Assembly (NCBI GenBank): GCA_036583965.1
Contig: JAZBQD010000001.1
Coordinates: 23,235,569 to 23,299,568, forward strand
Source: Prunella strophiata
Taxonomy: Eukaryota; Chordata; Aves; Passeriformes; Prunellidae
DNA length: 64,000 nt
Direction of reading: 5' to 3'
Under the pieces are notes generated by a model. It had not been told where the DNA came from, did not search any database, and worked only from the letters and a program-made list of their open reading frames with translations. Of the stretch, positions 46,748 to 59,000 are shown in pieces (positions within the stretch are counted from its first letter, which is position 1; each line of letters opens with the position of its first letter). Made by a program: the position numbers and the translations under genes.

Positions 46748-48898
46748 TTACAGTTTTGTGCTGGGATGTACAGAGGATAGCTGGGAAGGTGGGAATGCAG
46801 CTTGAGGGTTTATAGCAGCTAAAGGATAAATGCTGTTATGCAAAAGGTCACCATAGGAACTTCCTACAGGTGTTGCTGCAGCTAAGTGTCTGTACAGTTG
46901 CTGGGAGTTTGCAGGGGACGTGAGGAATTGTCTCTGCACCATGAAGGAGTGAAGAGCCAAAGGCTGCATTAGTGGGGATAGCACGGTCTGATTTTTCAAG
47001 TACTGCAGGGGATGAGAATACCCGGGTGGGAGGCGATTGTTCAGCCCCGTGCACAGGCTTCCCGGATACAAGCCTGGGAAGATGGGGCCTGACAGGGGAA
47101 ATTTGTGGCTTTCCAGCATGCTGCCAGAGTGGAGGCCATGCACTGACTTGCTACCTTCCCCCTCTTGGTCGGGAACCTTGTCTTTCGCCGGGGTCTCCTT
47201 TGGTAAGTGAATAGGAGAGACAGCTCGGATTTTTTTTTCAGAAATAACTTTGTCCAAATCCTCCAGACTCCGTTTCAGAGGTCGGGCAGCCCCCACATTC
47301 TGAGGGCTCGTTCTGCGGCTGATGATAGGATGCACCATCCCTTCCATCTTCCTCAGGTTCTCCAGCCTCTGGGCCTGCTGCTTCCCAGACCTGTGGAGCA
47401 ACTCGCTGTGTTTTTTTGGGGCAGTCAATGCCATAGGGGACACACGGCAAGCTTTGGGGTTACAGTCTAGGCTCACCGCCTGGCTGCCTCCAGCCTGGAA
47501 TGGGGAGATCCCTTTGCATTCTTGCTGGGCTGTGGATGAGTGAGGGAGACTGGAGCCTTGAACCTTTGCAGTCTGTTTGTGTATGCTCTTTGGAAGACTC
47601 AAATCTGTTGGCTGATCATCTGAAGAAGCCTCCACTGTTGCCTTTTTTTCTTGCTGATGCAAAGACGGCCGATAATTTAAATTTAGTTTTTCTTGGTGTT
47701 TGTGTTGAGTAAAAGTAGAAATATTTTCAGACTCTCTGAACATGTCCCGGGGGAGGTACTTTGATGTCTGTTCATTATTAAGGTGGTGTTCTGTGTGCCT
47801 ATAAAGGCTGTGCAGATGAGGTGATGAATAGAAATCTGCCAAGAAAGTGGGCATATGGGAGTGCTGCAGTGCCCTTTTCTCACTCATTTTATCTTTGCAG
47901 TCCTGGATATCCAACTTCGGTAGGTATGACTCGGCAAGAGAACTGAGGTGATGTTTTGAAAAATCACAGCGCTGAGGATCTGGTTTACTTAGCATGTCAT
48001 GTTTAAAAACATTATTAATTGACTTCCTTTCTTCCTTGGTTTTAAAACTCTGTACATGTTGTATGACTGAGGGCCTATTAATTGCTACAGGATCAGAATT
48101 AGGGGCATGGGGACCTTGTGATATGCCTGAGGACAGTTCATCTCTGCTGCTGAGTTTCTTTTTGCTGATCAAAGGTGGAGGAGAACCATAAGGATAGTTA
48201 CATGAGAGCGTGGCCCCGCTGACCTGTGACAGCAGCTTCTTCTTAGCCAGGGGTGACATGATGCCTGGATTACCTTTTGAGTACAGCAGTGGTGTGTAGC
48301 TGAAAGTGGAGTCATCATTCATGGACCCGGGCAGCTCCTTTTCTTTAAACATGTCGAAGTTCTGCACCACCAGGACTTTGGGTGTTTGCTTTAGTGCATT
48401 GTGGATATCTTCGTTTCCCAGCTGGTCCACTTTCACCGTGCAGTTTGCGATGTAATCGGCCATCCCTGGCAGTTTCTCATCTTCCATGTCGCTCTGAGTG
48501 GGCAGATGGACTGGGAAAGCCGTGAAGGGCATTTCTGGAGGTTCACTTTCTAGGCTGTCAGTAAAAGCTTTGTGTAGTCTTTGTTCAGGCTTTGTGTCTT
48601 CCAGGGCATCTGCTGAGGGGTGTAATCGTTTTGTGACAGTGGCATCCAGCACAGTGTCTTCTTCTGCAGGCACAGATACACTGGAGAAAGAGGATGAGTG
48701 CTGAACCTCCTCCTTGGCTTTCTCACTGCTGGTGCTGTTTTCTGTCACATCTGTCTTCTCCAGAGGCAGTGTCCGAGCTGTCTCTGGTAAAAGAGATGGA
48801 GGGCCTTGCACGGGTTGTTTCATCTCTCCCACTGTAGGGTGTTCAGGGAAGTTCTTCTGGTCTGCTGATTCTTGATCCTTCTCCTGTTCTGATGAAAC
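46748..48898 (-). CDS. ARID5B: ARID5B last coding exon
   Basis: This is 716 codons plus TAA, entered in phase 0 after a minus-strand ...cattag acceptor, starting VSSEQEKDQESADQKNF. I recognise ARID5B, an AT-rich-interaction-domain DNA-binding protein. It acts as a transcriptional co-regulator (known partner: the histone demethylase PHF2) in fat, cartilage, liver and lymphoid cells. Conserved landmarks in order are: MADYIANCTVKVDQLGNED (about 48,410-48,470); GNPGIMSPLAKKKLLSQVSG (about 48,220-48,280); TFLADFYSSPHLHSLYRH (about 47,790-47,850); the CtBP-type motif PTDLSLPK (47,588-47,611); RPLKRSLEDLDKVI (about 47,245-47,290); and YRHLAAATPVGSSYGDLL (about 46,840-46,895). It ends HPSTKL. The frame is intact. 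The N-terminal part between the first and second landmarks is the most diverged, as expected. Confidence 0.96.
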   Translation of the reverse strand, partial: VSSEQEKDQESADQKNFPEHPTVGEMKQPVQGPPSLLPETARTLPLEKTDVTENSTSSEKAKEEVQHSSSFSSVSVPAEEDTVLDATVTKRLHPSADALEDTKPEQRLHKAFTDSLESEPPEMPFTAFPVHLPTQSDMEDEKLPGMADYIANCTVKVDQLGNEDIHNALKQTPKVLVVQNFDMFKEKELPGSMNDDSTFSYTPLLYSKGNPGIMSPLAKKKLLSQVSGATLSCNYPYGSPPPLISKKKLSSRDELSSGISQGPHAPNSDPVAINRPSVIQHVQSFKTKEERKSINNVFKHDMLSKPDPQRCDFSKHHLSSLAESYLPKLDIQDCKDKMSEKRALQHSHMPTFLADFYSSPHLHSLYRHTEHHLNNEQTSKYLPRDMFRESENISTFTQHKHQEKLNLNYRPSLHQQEKKATVEASSDDQPTDLSLPKSIHKQTAKVQGSSLPHSSTAQQECKGISPFQAGGSQAVSLDCNPKACRVSPMALTAPKKHSELLHRSGKQQAQRLENLRKMEGMVHPIISRRTSPQNVGAARPLKRSLEDLDKVISEKKIRAVSPIHLPKETPAKDKVPDQEGEGSKSVHGLHSGSMLESHKFPLSGPIFPGLYPGSLCTGLNNRLPPGYSHPLQYLKNQTVLSPLMQPLALHSFMVQRQFLTSPANSQQLYRHLAAATPVGSSYGDLLHNSIYPLAAINPQAAFPPSQLSSVHPSTKL

Positions 48899-51800
48899 CT
48901 AATGAAATGATTCAACAGACAATAGTAAGAATGCAATATGTTCTGGTAGCCCATTTGTAAGGTTATACACAGTATGCTGTTGGCTAGTTTTAGAGAAGGA
49001 CTTGCCAACCACCTTGCTGGCATGTGAAGGCTCTCACATGAGGTACTGGACTCAAACAAAGAGAAGTACCTCCAGGAAATATTAAAAAATACACCATCCC
49101 TGTCAGAGTCACAATAAAGCATTTCCAAACAGCAGATGGTTGTAACCTGATGAGAAGCATGGTGGCTTGATCAGATAGCTAAATGCTGAGGTTATATACT
49201 CTTTTAAAATTAATTAGGCAAATGCAGAAGAGCAGATTTCATGACCCAAACAGTAAGGCTAGGAAATTTTTCCCACTAGCTAACTTCACTTAAGAAAACC
49301 ACACTATTCCTACGCTTTTCCTTCCCTAAAGTCTCTCCAGCATAGCTTTCTTAAAATTCAGTGATCACACAGGAGATCATTCACACCCAGTTCTGCATTA
49401 AAGTGTGAAAATGATAGAAATGGCATACTAGAAATCCCTATTGTAGGCAGCAAATCACTGCCACAGCTTAACTAGGACACACATTTTTTTATTAAGGGAT
49501 TAAAATGAAGTTGTCAACATTCAGTAAGTGTGTGTGTGCCTGCTATTACAAACATGGCTTTTATACGTCCTCGTCAATGGGACCGTGGCTCGCTCTGCTC
49601 CCCCATTAATACAGCGTGTGTGCACAATTCACACTATTCATCCCATTATGTAGCTGGCTGAACTGTGACCCGCAGAGGTCACCAGAGCATCCCATCTGCG
49701 ATCCAGCTGACTGACAGCCCTTTTCAAAACTGCTGTCACTCTCCTCTGACATGTCATGCTAGAAGACAGTCATAAAACAGCAGCATTGTGCGACTCCTTT
49801 ATTATTATTGTTTTCTTTCTTCCTTCATTGTAAAGATAAGACGCACCGAGAAAGTTATCATCCAAATGCTGCTTTATGGTCTGTCGCAGGAGCAGGGAAT
49901 TGGAGACGGTCCTAACGAATCTAACCCTCTCAGAGATTTATTTCTTCACAGCTGCTTTTAAATATTCCTGTCTGTTTGGTTGGCCTATTAGTTACAGTGT
50001 CTGTTAGTCATCCTAACTTCTTCTTTTTAAACTCGTAGCTGACTTTTGCAGCCAAACACCATCATTAGGTCCTTTACAAAGTACCATCGCTAGTCTCTTG
50101 AGCTTATAAAATTGCAGGCAAATACCAGACAGATGAGCAAAGCAAGGAGGAGAAAAAAAAGAGAATCATACTTAATAACTGTACATTCTGCTCTTTGTTT
50201 CTGTTAAGCAATACTTTGATTGAAGTTTCAGCTATTGTGAGGAAATGTGCAGTCTAAGGCTAATAGCATTTTGTCTGGTGTCTTGTTACACTGACAATGT
50301 CATTGTGATGGCAGGAAAACAGTGAAGAGCACAAAGGCAAATGCAATCCTAATAAATTAAAGTTATATTCTCTCCCTGCATACTTCTAATGGTGCATGAG
50401 TTGAACATGCAATTGAGACGACCACACATTTGTAACTGGATTATGCTTTTCCAGCTCACAGTTTCCAGGCCACATGCAGAAATGGCCAAAGCAGGTGGCT
50501 TGGTTGGGGACATGCCTACACATTTACGTGGTGGCTATAGGGCTCTCCCTCAGAACAATACCCCATCACTGCTGTGCCTGGATGAGGGCCCAGGAATGGG
50601 GCTCCACTGCCAGGGCATGGCTGCAGTGCAAGAGACAAGCAGCCTTCTGCCTGGCTCCAGCACACCTGCATTTTGCTCCACCCAAAGGAGCTGAACGTCT
50701 CCAGCCTGCTACCCCCAGTAAGTGCCACATCCTGAGCATGGAGCCCTCCATATGGCAAAGCACAGACGAGTTCTGGAGCCCTGCACCTGCCCACGGGTGA
50801 AACATCCACCCTGCAGCCCCTTCACTGCTTGGGCCTTGTGATCACTGACCTCTACGGTGACTGACAAGGAGGTCAAGGTCCTTAATAGCCCACCCTGATC
50901 AAATAGGGGCAGCACATGTCTTCCACTCCATTCAGGGAGGAGACATTAATTTTGCTATAAAAGGTACTATTTTACAATAGGGAACTGCCATAATTGTACA
51001 TTTTTATTGTCTTGTCTAGCCTCCCTACATTTCCGATAAGCGCAGCTTAGGAACTCTTCCTGCAATCCACACAAAAATAACTTCAGTTTAAACAGCAGGA
51101 AGTTTGAGATAAGGAACAACAAAAGCAAGGAAATTCAAAGTGAAGGCTGTTGCTCTGTTGCTGACTTGTTATGCTGGGCATAGCAGCAGTGGTACTGATA
51201 GTGTGTAATGTGTCTTCCTGATCCAAGACCCTCAATAAATAATTGGGGATGAAGGAATGACAAGGGAAGGGAGCACAAGCTTTCACTTCACTTCTCCTTG
51301 CTTTGGGCAACTTGTCTTGCAACCTTCCAGTGACTGAAGCACGTTTGTGCACACTCTCCTCTCGATGTGGGTTTTTTTTTTTTTTTAATTTTACCCAAAC
51401 AGGGCTCTCCCTACTTTAAAATTACAAAGTAAGAAAAAAGAAAAAGTATTTCTGGGGATTGCTCTTAAATTAGATATTAATGGTGCTGTTATTTAAAAAA
51501 CAAATTCTTTGGATGGAAGATTAAATTGTCCTTGCAAGCACAACTTAAAGAGGTAGTGGGACATGAAACCCCAAATTTTCTGTTCTCAAAACTGGAGAGT
51601 CTCAGAGGCATCTGTGTTTACAGGACCTGCATTGTTTTTTTGAAACAATGAAGAGGAGGATTGTTGATAGCTGACTCAATACAATTTCCAAACAAGTTTA
51701 GAAACAGGACTTCTGTACCTGCGAGACGCAATGAAGTCAAAGGAGCAGCCATAGTCTGCCGGGCACGTCATGTGTTTCGACATTCTTTAAATACTTACTT

Positions 51801-52804
51801 TCACTGCAACGCCTTGAAGGCTGCTGTGATCTGGCAGACTGAGACAGGAAAAGCAACATGTTTTGCAGGGGTTGTGTGTGAGGAGCTTCACCACCTCCTT
51901 CACACACAGTGCAAGCAGGGCACAGGAGAGAGTGGGCAGATGTGCAAAGGAAGGTGCCTAAATAACTCTGGAGCAAAAACCCCATTGATTTTGCATCACT
52001 TAACAGAACTTGAAATTTACTCTTATTTGCAGACAAATGTGAGTTCTACCATCAATCTTACCCTGTGCTGTGAACACAAACTCTCTTCTACAGGGCTGTC
52101 CTATGCCTGCAAGTAACATGGCTGTGTGTAGAAACTGGGGCCTGCCCATGTGAAGCAGAGTGACACAATAGGAACTTTTTATGTCTGAATAGGAACCTCA
52201 GCCATTCGACTGCTCGGGAGAAGGAAGTCCATCTCAGGGCTTGGAAGGTGGTTCCCTCAAAATGTGACCTTTCAGTTCAAAAAGAAACTTAGTATAATAA
52301 AATAAAAATCCTAGGGAGCAATGTGTTTTCTCACAGTCATGCACACATCTGTGAGCACAGAAGGGCTGATCCAGAGGTTACCATTATAAAAATCAGCTGT
52401 GTCCAACAGTTACCACAGTATTATCAACAATATTAGAGGTTCCCGCACCCTATACTTAGATTAGGAAATAACTGTGGTAGTGGTGTGGTTTCCCTTTGGC
52501 AGCTGCTGATCTGTTAATGGTGACCACTGTATAATACAATGAGCAGAACTGGTACTAGTCAGATCCAGAGCTTGGTCCTCTGCCATCCCTGCTGTGCAAT
52601 ATGGAGCAAATCGGCTGCCATTCGCAGCCCAGCAAAATCCCAGCACAGATAGTATCACAACAGCTGAATTTCCATTGCTGAGCAAACTAAAAGGCCAACT
52701 GGTTGGAATTCTCCAGTTTAAATTATATATTTTATCACAGGATTTCATGTGATTAAAGCTGTGCATTTTTAATTGAAAAACTGAAAAGCAGGGAAGCAAC
52801 AGAC
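48899..52804 (-). other. ARID5B: ARID5B last intron
   Basis: A 3.9 kb intron. The acceptor at 48,899-48,900 is a normal AG, but the donor at 52,803-52,804 reads GTCTGT, weak at +3 and +4. A stretch at about 49,560-50,100, low in repeats and with scattered CpGs, may be a conserved regulatory element. Short chance open frames occur at about 50,400-50,800 and 51,660-52,120. Confidence 0.7.
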
Positions 52805-53003
52805 CTCAGATCCATCTTGGGGTTTCTGTGAATTATCTTTTTCCTTCTTGCTCTTTTGGTTTTCATTTTTGATGCGTTTTGTTGCAGACACTTTTGTTTT
52901 TGCTTCACTCTCCTGGGAACTGTTATCCTGTTTTCGAGGTTTCACTGGAGGCAGTGGCTTATCTTCCTCTCCTTTAATAAATCTTTCATATGGCAGGATT
53001 AAT
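52805..53003 (-). CDS. ARID5B: ARID5B penultimate coding exon, end of ARID domain
   Basis: The minus strand encodes LILPYERFIKGEEDKPLPP, then VKPRKQDNSSQESEAKTKV and ATKRIKNENQKSKKEKDN, ending QKPQDGSE. The LxLPYERFxKGE segment is the last helix of the ARID/BRIGHT DNA-binding domain, whose main part lies in earlier exons outside the recognised region. The lysine-rich stretch after it is a probable nuclear localisation signal. The exon starts with one base completing an Arg codon after a ccctag acceptor and ends in phase 0, joining VSSEQEK in the next exon. 199 bases, no defects. Confidence 0.95.
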
Positions 53004-56000
53004 CTAGGGGATTAAGGAACAAATAATTGATCAGGTTTTGCTGTTCTAGCGAAGAAAAAAATGTATCTACTGTGAGCAGTTTACTTAATAAATCCATTTT
53101 CTTCCATGCCATAAAAGCAACAGTTTAAACTCTACATCTATAAATCCAAGTATAAGAAATCAATTTATTTGGCAAGATTATAACGTGGAATAAATTCAGT
53201 GGAGTTAGAGTTCGTGTGGATTAGTTGTCAGTAACTTCACAGTGGTTTGTGTGGCTACACCAATTTATACCAGATGAGAATATCAGCCATTATGTTTTAG
53301 ACTGAGTAAAAAAAAATAATCCACCATTTATTTTTATTTTTTCCTCCCCGACTTTAACAGCATGCAGCAAGCCCCAGGAAAACACCTACAAAGCCATAGC
53401 CAACTTGGTAACAGCTACACAATTTCCAGGCTGCTGGTTCCCTTGACTGCAAGGGCGAGTGCCAGGAACGTGGCAGGGGCCAGGAGAGCTGGGCTGCAGA
53501 AACCCTACGAGGTGGGCACAGCACCTGCCCTGCCATCACCAGCAACAGCCTCATCTGTGCAAGGCACCCATGCAGTGACAGTCACCAGAGGAACAGTCAC
53601 CTTCCTCTTAAGGAAGAAGGGGAGAGGAGTTAAATATGAAGGAATTCTTCACTGCGGAGCTGTCTGCCACAAAGTGCACGAAATTGCTTTAAAAACACAA
53701 GGAAGAAACACAAACAAAAAATATCCTCCCCTGAAAGCATCAAACACACTGAGTTTTAATCTCTCTGTTTTCCCTTTGCAATTCTTGATCTGAAAGGAAA
53801 AATAACTGATATAATTAAAAGGGATGGATTGCATTACAATCTCAGTTTCAACTTCAGTGATTAAAGTTTTTATAATGCATTTTAGTATGATTAATGACTC
53901 ACTGTGGGATTAATATAAGACTCAGACTTTAAAAATATGAACATTAATACAGCAAACATAATCTGTTAAAAAAAAAAGACAAGTTGACTCTGTGAAGAAA
54001 ATGTACTTTGCTTATAAACAACATAGATCTACTCAAATACCAGGAATCCTTAATTATCTTTAATCTAAGACTCCAAGGCAGAAACCTCTTTGGTTCAGAT
54101 ATTCGTTTGTTATCCTAGAATCAGTTTCTAAGCATGCAATTTTGATTTACATACTTAGATGTTCAAACACAGTTTGGGCTTAAGAGAGCAGAATTAGATT
54201 GCTCGTGATCATAATATTTTACATTTTAATAAAATACAACATAAATTATGTTAAAATATAAACCTAATTTATGCTATATTAGAAACAAAATTCATTAACT
54301 GAGCATGCTCTGACATGGTATGTGCAAAGAGGCGTGAATAATACTTTCTAGCCCTGAATTTGGCAGGGCTCCAGTAATGAAGCTAAGCAGAGCCCACAGG
54401 GAATATTCATCTTCAGATCCCATTACAAACTGAGTTTAAACATGTTACAGCTGCTAAAACTGGAAACTGCTCCCTCTATGCAAACTTAGCAAAATAATAC
54501 GTAGTTGCCAAATACCTGCTTCCCACTGTAATATTACAGGTAATGTTTATATAAAAAAAAGCATAACTAAGCAGAAGAAGAAAAAAAAATAATCCTGTTC
54601 ATACTTGAGGCTGCTACATTTCATTTGCAAAGCACAAATATTGGTGAAAACACCAAATTCCTCCCCACGCTGCACAAAGCACTTTGGACTTCACTTAGAG
54701 GCAAGGTTGGGTTTCACACAGGGCAGTGCCGAGGCTGCTCTGCCATGTGTTAAGTATTTAAAGTCGCTTTTAATAAAAACACATTTTATTACAGTAATTG
54801 TTAGCACTGCGAGGGGAGTGTTTGACTTTGTTTTGTTTCCATGGGAACGCGTCGCCCATTAAAAAACTACATATTCCATCCATAAAGGTTTCAGACGCTG
54901 TCCAGTGCCTCAAGGGGGACAGAGATGCTCCCAGCCCCAGGAAGGAGCCTTTCCCTGGAAGATGCCGAGGGATTAACCCAGTGGCTATGGCCGGGCCAGG
55001 AGCAAGGCCCGGGCCAACATGATTAATCACTGCTCGCGTGCTCTCCGCTGAGCCTTGTAGGGTAACGCAGGATCCAAACTCCTCCTCCTCCTCCTGCCTC
55101 TGCACCTCACCAGAACTCATTAGCTTGGGTGCTAATTAGTAACCGTGGCTTAAATTTCCTTTTCTGATCTTAAGGGTTCATGTGGGAGTACAAGGTTTTC
55201 ATTTTAGTTATTTTTCACTGAGCTCAGCAGTTGGCAGGCCGACAGCAGTAAAAATACATTTCACATAGCCGGTCAGTGGCCTGGAGCCAGTGGCAGGAAA
55301 TCTGGAATTAAATGTTTCGTGTATCGGGGAGGCGGCATGACTAAGGTAAAACTGAGTCAAAACACAAGGATGGCTTGTTCTAGGATTTTCCCCTCCTGGT
55401 TTCAAAGGAGTGCCGGCTGAGGTGGCTTTTGGAGGCGGCTGGCAGGAACGCGGGCTGCGAGACCCCAGGGAGCAGCACCGAGCCCAGCAACACCAGCAAT
55501 TGCCTCTTCACGTAGAGATTTCCGTCGGTTGCAATTTTCACTGAATGTTTTTTCAGTTATCCTGTCATGGTACAACACAATTACCCACAGGATATGATCT
55601 TATCATTTGATTATTAGAAGTTTTTATAGCGCAGGAGTAATAAAGCTAATACAGCTCTCTCAACATGTAAGCAGCCGGCTCACATGCCATGAAAGCAGCC
55701 GGCTTAGCCAATTTAAGGTCAATATTGCCCAACACCGGAAGAATGCGATCTGCTGTTAGCCAAATAGTTTAGCAGAATGTGACATGTCTGAAACCAGCAC
55801 AAGATATTTTTTTTCCTTGGTCAAATATTTGCAGTGCAGGTAAGATTTAATCAATCTTTGCGCAAGGAGAGGTAAAGACAACGTCCAAAAAACTGGATCC
55901 AGATACCTCAAATGTATCGTATGTTGGAAACAACAATCATGTTTTCAGTCGCTTTGAACTGTGGCTGTACTTCCCGACAGGGGGGGAAGTATAAAAGTAT

Positions 56001-59000
56001 TCATAAAAAAGGAAAAGAGGGGGAATATTTTGTGGTCTAAAGAATATTTACTTGTAAAGCCTGCGAGAGGACCAAATAAAAGGGTCTTTATCATGATCAA
56101 GATTCCAATATTAACATTAATAAAATGTATTATTTATAAGTCAATTAACATAAATAGAATATGTAAGCACTAGTGTATTAAAAAAATCTTTCCACAGGCA
56201 GCAGATTTTTAGCAGCATGAGGTTTTTTTTTTTTTCCTGGAATAATACAAGAATAACATTTTCCAGCCAAGAGCAGAAACAGTAGGGGAGTCTTTGCTAT
56301 CACAGGGCTTCTTATTAAATTCAGTCACTGTGAAAAGCCAGTCTTTTTCCTTTTTTTCTTTTTCTTTTTTTTAAAAATAAAGACAACTTAAAATCAATAC
56401 AAGTTAGATTAACAAATCAGTACTATACTAATCCTGATTTATTACAATCGGCAATATTAAGTTTAATCACGTATAAACTGCTATTAAAAAAAGATTTTCC
56501 TTTAGTAAGTCCTGAATTAAATAATGGTGCAGTGTACCGAGTTTTTAGATCTGCATCATCTGATATTATGAAAAATTCAATGTACTTCTCTGCAGCAGAT
56601 GTCAGAGGTCAGCAAATCTATTACAGTAATGTAAGTAAGCTGGCTTTCTGCCAACCTTTTTTTAAAAAACACTGAAGCAGATAATTTTATATTTACAAAT
56701 TCTAAAATCCTCCAGGGACTAAATCTCTTTCCCAACAAAAAGCAGAAACTTCACATTAGAGAAATGTATTTCACAGTATATCAAACATGTCTTCATCATT
56801 AGCATTTCATAAAAAGAAAAAAAAGCCCTTAATCTTTATTAGTCAACATTTTTTTTCCCAGCTACAGAACTAACAGTACAAGTTCTCATCTGAGCCAGTA
56901 ACCACTACATGTATTGATTATGCAGAATGAATGACTTTTTTGGCCTGACTCTGCTTCACAGGACAAATGAGAGCACATCTATTTATAGGCATGATAAAAA
57001 AAAAAAAAAAAAAAAGTTACAATAATGCAAAGGATCTGACCAGCCCAGAAAGAGGAAGGAAATTAAATGCTAAGGCTGCCAGTTTCCTCTTTAATTCTCC
57101 CTACTGTGTATGGGTATGACAGGAGCTCTGGGCTGGGGAGGAACCATATGCCCAGGACACACAGGGTGATGGAGGGAAGGAGGCAACTCAGCACAACCCC
57201 TACAGTATTTTTTTTGTATCACTGTTTCAGTGTTTATTTTTGTTTTCTTTCTGGCAGAATAAAATATTTCAGCATGTCTCCCACTGACATCATTGTACTT
57301 CCTCCAGGGATCCAAGCCCAACACAAAACAGGGTGCACTTGGAGCCTCTCAGCCACAAGAATAATCTTGGAAGGCCTTAAAATACCAAAGTCCACTCCTT
57401 GGGAGATGTTGCCCCACTCACATGCCTGGCCAGGTTAAGGAGGCTAATTGCAACAGAAATGGAAAATGATTTAAATTTGCTCCACCAAATGAATACAGCA
57501 ACCAGTTAACCCGTGGAACTCACTGCCAATGGATATCTTGGGGCCAAGGGATTAGTGAGATTATGCAAGGATTAGATGCTAATGTAAATCATGAGAACAT
57601 TAAGCTGTTAGAGCTTCAAAAATGCTGAAAAGGGACAGGCAATAGGTCTCTTTAGTGGCAGGAATTTGGAAAACGCTTTCCTCCTGAGCACATACAGCCG
57701 TGGTGGCTCCAACTCCTTCCTCTGCAGGCACTACCAGAGCTGGGGGGGCAAGACAACCAGGTTTTTCAGTCCAAGAAGGCACCCACCTGCTCCAGGGTGT
57801 CCTCTCAGCAGCCAGGCAGAGCTGCCAGAGGGTCTGAGTGCAGGGCTGGGACAGCCCCTGTGGTGAAAATGGGCCCCTATCAGTAACCCCTGTGAGAGAA
57901 ACATGATTCTTTTCCCCTAGAAAGTCAGTGGCAAAATACTCAGGGACCAGCAGGAATACCTGAGCTCTGATCCCAAGAGAAGTCTTGTCTTTTCTATGCT
58001 GTTTCTTTTCAAAAGGATAAATCTTAGAGAACTGGTCCAGTGCAGGCAAGGGAAACAACAAGGGAAACCTACAACAGCAATCAGTTGGTGGGGACAGCCA
58101 GGAGCAGGAGGCAGCTCTCCTGGGCACTGTGACACATTCCCAGCAAAGAGGGGAGAGGAGTAACCCAAACTTTAACGTCTCAGTTTGTTTTCCAAAATGG
58201 GAATATAAAATACATTCAGGAAATGAAGCAGCGTGTTCCTGAAGTCTGATTTCCCTGGATTGCATTGTACAATGCAGGGGTTATGAAAGCAAGCCTCACG
58301 TGCTTTTGTGCAGAATACAATAGCAATGGCTTTATTTGCATTTGTCTGAAGTACAACACTGGCACGTATTATATCAGCAAAGACAAAATATGCTGGAGTT
58401 CAATTTTCTTTCCAAAGAACTTTCCTTCCTTAAAGAAATGGCTCTTTCATCCTTTCAACAACAACTTTCCTCACAGCCCACTGGGAGTGCTGGTGGGTAA
58501 TGAGAATGGCTTACTGCTGAAAGGTGGGAACAGCGCTGCTCTAAGAGAATTCAAAGACACTTCGTTTTAAGTAAACTGGAAATTAGTGACATTACAAACA
58601 CAGCTGTTGATTTAACTGCACAGCCCAGCGAGGCAAGCTCAGGCACTCCTGATCCTAGGGCTCAACAGGGGGAGATGAACAACTTCAATCTTCTGCCTTT
58701 GGCACAGATTTACTGCAGGGAAAAGAGTCAAAGAAAGGGAGGTGGGCACAGAGCAACTTCCCCAGATCACTCTACCAAAACCACTACAAGACTGTTTTGG
58801 CCATAGTCACCATTTCTGCATCTAAAGGCAGACATACATTTTGTTTGGTAGGTCCATGGAGTCCCTGCAAAGATTGGTCCCTGTGCTCAGAACAAGCTTA
58901 CAGATGTGCCTGTGGGGTGCAGGTCTCCTGCCAGGACTCCGAAATCCTGCTGACCCTCCCTGGGAGCTCAGAATTACATCTATATTGCAGAAAGTTGAAA

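Noticed and set aside
57600..58265. 221-codon minus-strand open frame in the ARID5B intron
   Set aside because: No recognised domain, starts inside an old LINE fragment and has no plausible splice link to ARID5B.
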